Origin: Breviolum minutum Mf 1.05b.01
Taxonomy: Eukaryota; Sar; Dinophyceae; Suessiales; Symbiodiniaceae
NCBI GenBank assembly: GCA_000507305.1
Contig: DF239838.1
Location: forward strand, 1-64,000
Direction of reading: 5' to 3'
Length of the DNA: 64,000 bases
Notes under the pieces: model-generated
Databases searched by the model: none
What the model saw: the letters and a program-made list of their open reading frames with translations, nothing else
Told to the model about the DNA's origin: nothing
Translations under genes and position numbers: made by a program
Part shown: one piece after another, positions 61,245 through 64,000 of the stretch
Position numbering within the stretch: position 1 is the first letter of the stretch
How the letters are laid out: each line of letters begins with the position of its first letter

Positions 61245-62269
61245 ATTAGCAAGTACTCTTAAATCAACACTTTGCTTTGGGATTTCTGTTCTCTTTGGAA
61301 ACCCTTTTCTCAGTATTTTCGAGTTGAACAATCCGAATCAAAATCACCAACAAAAGAGGGAACCTTGATGGATGGTGAATCCCCAGACTCTTAACACAGA
61401 TTGGTTGGTGTATCGTGACATGAAGATATTTTGAACTGACATATGCTTTACTTTTCTGGACAAATTACAGCGACCTCAGCTGAGGTCACCCCAAATGGTG
61501 GTTTAGTAAGGGGAATCTTCCCAAAAGTACCCTTAATTCAGATTTAGGAATTATATACAGTAATTTGCCCAGATTCATGTCTAATATCTACTGTATTTAG
61601 TTTTATATATTGCTATCATGTTGTTTTTTGCAAATATTCCTTTTATATTGATTTTGAATTTCACATATTATTGAAATGTTTGATATCATGTCGTCATACA
61701 AGCTATTCATTTTCAGCAACACGATATTGTCATTCTATCGGTTCTTAGGATTATCGTCGTTGTTATTGTGATCTTGATTTTCTATTGTAAATCACACATG
61801 TTATGTTATATGTAATATGACTGTTCCTGGCGGGGGGGGGGGGGGTAGTTCCAAACAATAATATCTTATTGGTATCATCATTGTTTTCTCTTCGGTGCAT
61901 GTGTCGATGCCAAGTCTGCGTCATGGTGATGACTTATTTGCAGCACTTGGAGGGTTTTGGAAAGGGGCTAAAGGCGATGTGCAAAGTAGCAGCGGTGTGA
62001 AGCCTATCCTTCAATGCCAGCAACAGTACTGATGATATTGACATGTGACATAGACAACGCTATTTACACCACAAAATGAGCCCAAATTTTTAACAATCAA
62101 GTAATTCAGATACAATGTCATCAACAAGTTGACATTTTACAAATCGATGCAAATCGTTGGTTTTGAAATGAACTTGTGTTTTCCTTAAATACACGTGAAA
62201 CGGCCTGCTAGATGTAAAAGGTGCTGCTTTCTCATATGTTTGCTGAAAGAATAACCTCAATTCCGTTGG

Positions 62270-62505
62270 ACAAACACGTATCTTTTATTGGGAGATCGGT
62301 TTTCAGTCTCAGCGCGCCGTAATTCTGACCGGCGAACTGGGCGCCAGCCGCTAACCAGCCCTCCCTTGCATTGTTGATTCCACGACGTTGAGCGTCCAAA
62401 CGGACAAGCTCCGTTTCTGGTTCTTAGGACGGGTCCGTGAAGGGCCAATGAAATTCCCACGGGCGGATTTTTCGTTTCTTTTTAATTACACAGTGGAATA
62501 ATCTT
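62270..62505 (-). other. GC-rich block of unknown nature
   Basis: A 170-base GC-rich block (CTCAGCGCGCCGTAATTCTG, CGGCGAACTGGGCGCC, CCGTTTCTGGTTCTTAGGAC) in AT-rich surroundings, followed at 62494-62510 by the palindrome GGAATAATCTTTATTCC. On the minus strand that gives AATAAAG near a start-like region; a 67-codon minus frame spans 62257-62460, and + frames carry one stop. It could be an exon, part of a retroelement or an RNA gene. I do not recognise it. Confidence 0.35.
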
Positions 62506-62510
62506 TATTC

Positions 62511-63516
62511 CATGCTGGCGCCATAGCGATACTGGTTGTTGTTTTTGTTGCGTTGTTATAAAGGTTATGAAATGGTAGCAGTTTGTACATATCATACAAA
62601 TATGTTGTAACACATATAACAAGTCAGCATGCATGCAGTGTTGTTTCAACCGATGCATTCTATTCAATCCACCCGATCTTTCCAACCAAATGCCTTGCCG
62701 CTTTCCTTCAAGGCAAAGTTGAACAGGCTGTGATACCGCTGCTTTTTTGGGACATTAAGCTAAAGAACGTTGCTGGAGTCTTGGAAAACGCTTGTCCATT
62801 GCAACCGTTTTTGATGGGTTTTTATGGTGGAAAACACCGGATGTGAAAGAACTTCCATTTGTTCGAAGAAAACGGCAAGATGAAACTTTGAAGGTTTGTT
62901 CTGAAACGACTTGACTGTCACATGTCACGCTTATAGATCGAATCTTTTGCAAACATTAACACCATCTTCACATTTTGTAAAAGAATTTGCATCAAGGGAA
63001 GACTCCTCCAACGTGACTCAACCCCTTTTTTTAAAGGCAGTTTCCTCGTGTCAAAATCCAAACCGCCGACTGAATGGACCATGGTGGCTGGAGCTCACAG
63101 CAGACCAAAAGTTGGGGGGCTTTTTGGAGCGATTTTTTGGGGCTAAATGTGCATGTTTTTCCTAGAAAAAAATTGCCAGGATATTACCTGGTAGATTTTT
63201 TTCTTAAGTCTTGTTTGAATAAAATATTGTGGGAGTTTGTTTGAATCATCCTTGCAACTCAACTGCATTTCAAAGTTGGTGGATGACAAGACATCAAAAT
63301 CTAAGGAGTGACCGTGAAAAACCGTTCCAAAAATGCTCAACTTTTTTGCGAATCATTCAAAAACTTGAGCAGCCGAGTCCAGTGATTTAAAAAAAACCTT
63401 GATACAGGGGGTTACATAGTTATAATTTATAATTACTCTCCATTTTTATTGGGATTTCCATATGGATCAATGGAGCCCAAAAAAAACAACAAAAAGAAAG
63501 TGTCTGTTGCTGCCAG
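62511..63516. other. Spacer or intron
   Basis: A short frame at 62841-62895 (DVKELPFVRRKRQDETLK followed by GTTTGT) could be an exon. No dispersed element of families A-L is evident. Confidence 0.35.
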
Positions 63517-63611
63517 GGGGCGAAGGTGCAAGGGACACTTCCTGCAGCGCTTCCATCGTTCTGGTGACCCAGGAAGTTGAGGAGTCGTTTACTTGGAGGA
63601 TGGGCTCCAAG
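63517..63611 (+). CDS. Candidate exon, possibly gene C or a following gene
   Basis: Acceptor GTTGCTGCCAG|G, phase 1 gives GARDTSCSASIVLVTQEVEE then SFTWRMGSK and a TAG at 63612. A GT donor (CTG|GTGACC at 63564, or AA|GTAGAC at the end) is possible. No family recognised. Confidence 0.35.
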
Positions 63612-63625
63612 TAGACGGACGGATA

Positions 63626-63684
63626 CAACCCTCACTGAAACTAACAGCTCGCACCTGAAAATGGATGGTTGGAATAGTAGTTTA
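63626..63684 (+). mobile_element. Family A element, left half
   Basis: ACAACCCTCACTGAAACTAA, CAGCTCGCACCTGAAAATGG and ATGGTTGGAATAG; the right end is missing. Confidence 0.65.
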
Positions 63685-64000
63685 CTTTAAGAGCGGCCGT
63701 TGGTGGGGATGTATTTTTTATGAAAAAATAAGGTCAAAACACTGTGAATTACGATGTTTTATGGCTTCAACGTGTCTGAAACCTAGGTAAAATGCAAGTT
63801 TTTTGCCTCAACATTAGCGTGGGTTCTATGGTGCAGGTTGCTTGTACTATGTTACCTAATCAGTTGTTTGTATTTCACTGAGCAAATTTGTCAAAGTTGT
63901 TTTGCATTTGCATGAATCTCTCTCTTCCTAACTTACTTTTCATCTCGAAAAAGGTCCGGTCTTTAAAGAAATCTTTTTCTGTATGTATCAACTGAACTTT
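63685..64000. other. Window end, no feature seen
   Basis: AT-rich sequence without a recognisable element or exon. Confidence 0.5.

Larger units (their letters stand above)
59076..62269. other. Gene C introns or spacer
   Basis: Family D at 60270-60397 and family F at 61140-61244 are clear. A long G-run is at 61830-61843. A short frame ending in stop at 61956-62001 (HLEGFGKGLKAMCKVAAV) follows TTTGCAG but lacks other support. Confidence 0.4.

Overview
This is a nuclear, intron-dense eukaryotic window, most likely from a dinoflagellate. No bacterial-style gene is present: there is no long single-frame gene, no operon and no RBS-spaced ORF. The coding signal is in small fragments of 25-120 bases on the + strand. 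They join in phase when introns are read with GT, GC or GA at the 5' splice site and AG followed by an exonic G at the 3' splice site. That splice code, together with (TTG)n runs, many short terminal-inverted-repeat insertions and a Ca2+-dependent protein kinase, is what I would expect of a dinoflagellate. The genus is not resolved.

Layout, all genes on +. (1) About 2.3-14.4 kb: gene A, the C-terminal part of a protein kinase whose N-lobe would lie before the window (YLAPE exon at 2320, SDMWALG exon at 2697, RWTATELL exon at 9443, possible last exon at 14280). (2) 17.3-47.7 kb: gene B, a calcium-dependent protein kinase (CDPK) in at least 20 tiny exons. It has a glycine-rich loop, the VAVK-type lysine, an HRDLK loop, DFG, APE and subdomain XI, then a CDPK-style junction helix, three recognisable EF-hands and a stop at 47725. 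Two or three kinase exons (between the Gly loop and the Lys, before HRD, and subdomains IX-X) were not found. (3) 51.9 kb to at least 59 kb: gene C, which starts with a strong ATG context and an N-myristoylation/palmitoylation-type N-terminus (MGACGTK); its function is not recognised.

The remaining ~95% is intron and intergenic DNA filled with short (~85-215 bp) dispersed elements. I sort them into at least eleven families (named A-L here), several with near-perfect terminal inverted repeats, found in all introns and spacers alike. Many have ends that already look like splice sites (GA..AG or GT..AG), so they resemble introners, the intron-generating transposable elements reported in dinoflagellates. 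At two places in gene B an element end coincides with the exon border: the donor at 17338 and the acceptor at 23174. Other structure includes a 20-bp satellite with an 80-bp higher-order period (7.1-7.4 kb), an array of 12 palindromes (7.6-8.2 kb), (ATG)n, (TTG)n, (GT)n and (TA)n runs, a long imperfect hairpin at 50.0-50.2 kb and an assembly gap (41908-42286).

No tRNA, rRNA, CRISPR array or bacterial regulatory site was seen. Exon borders are read by eye from phase and splice consensus and should be treated as models.
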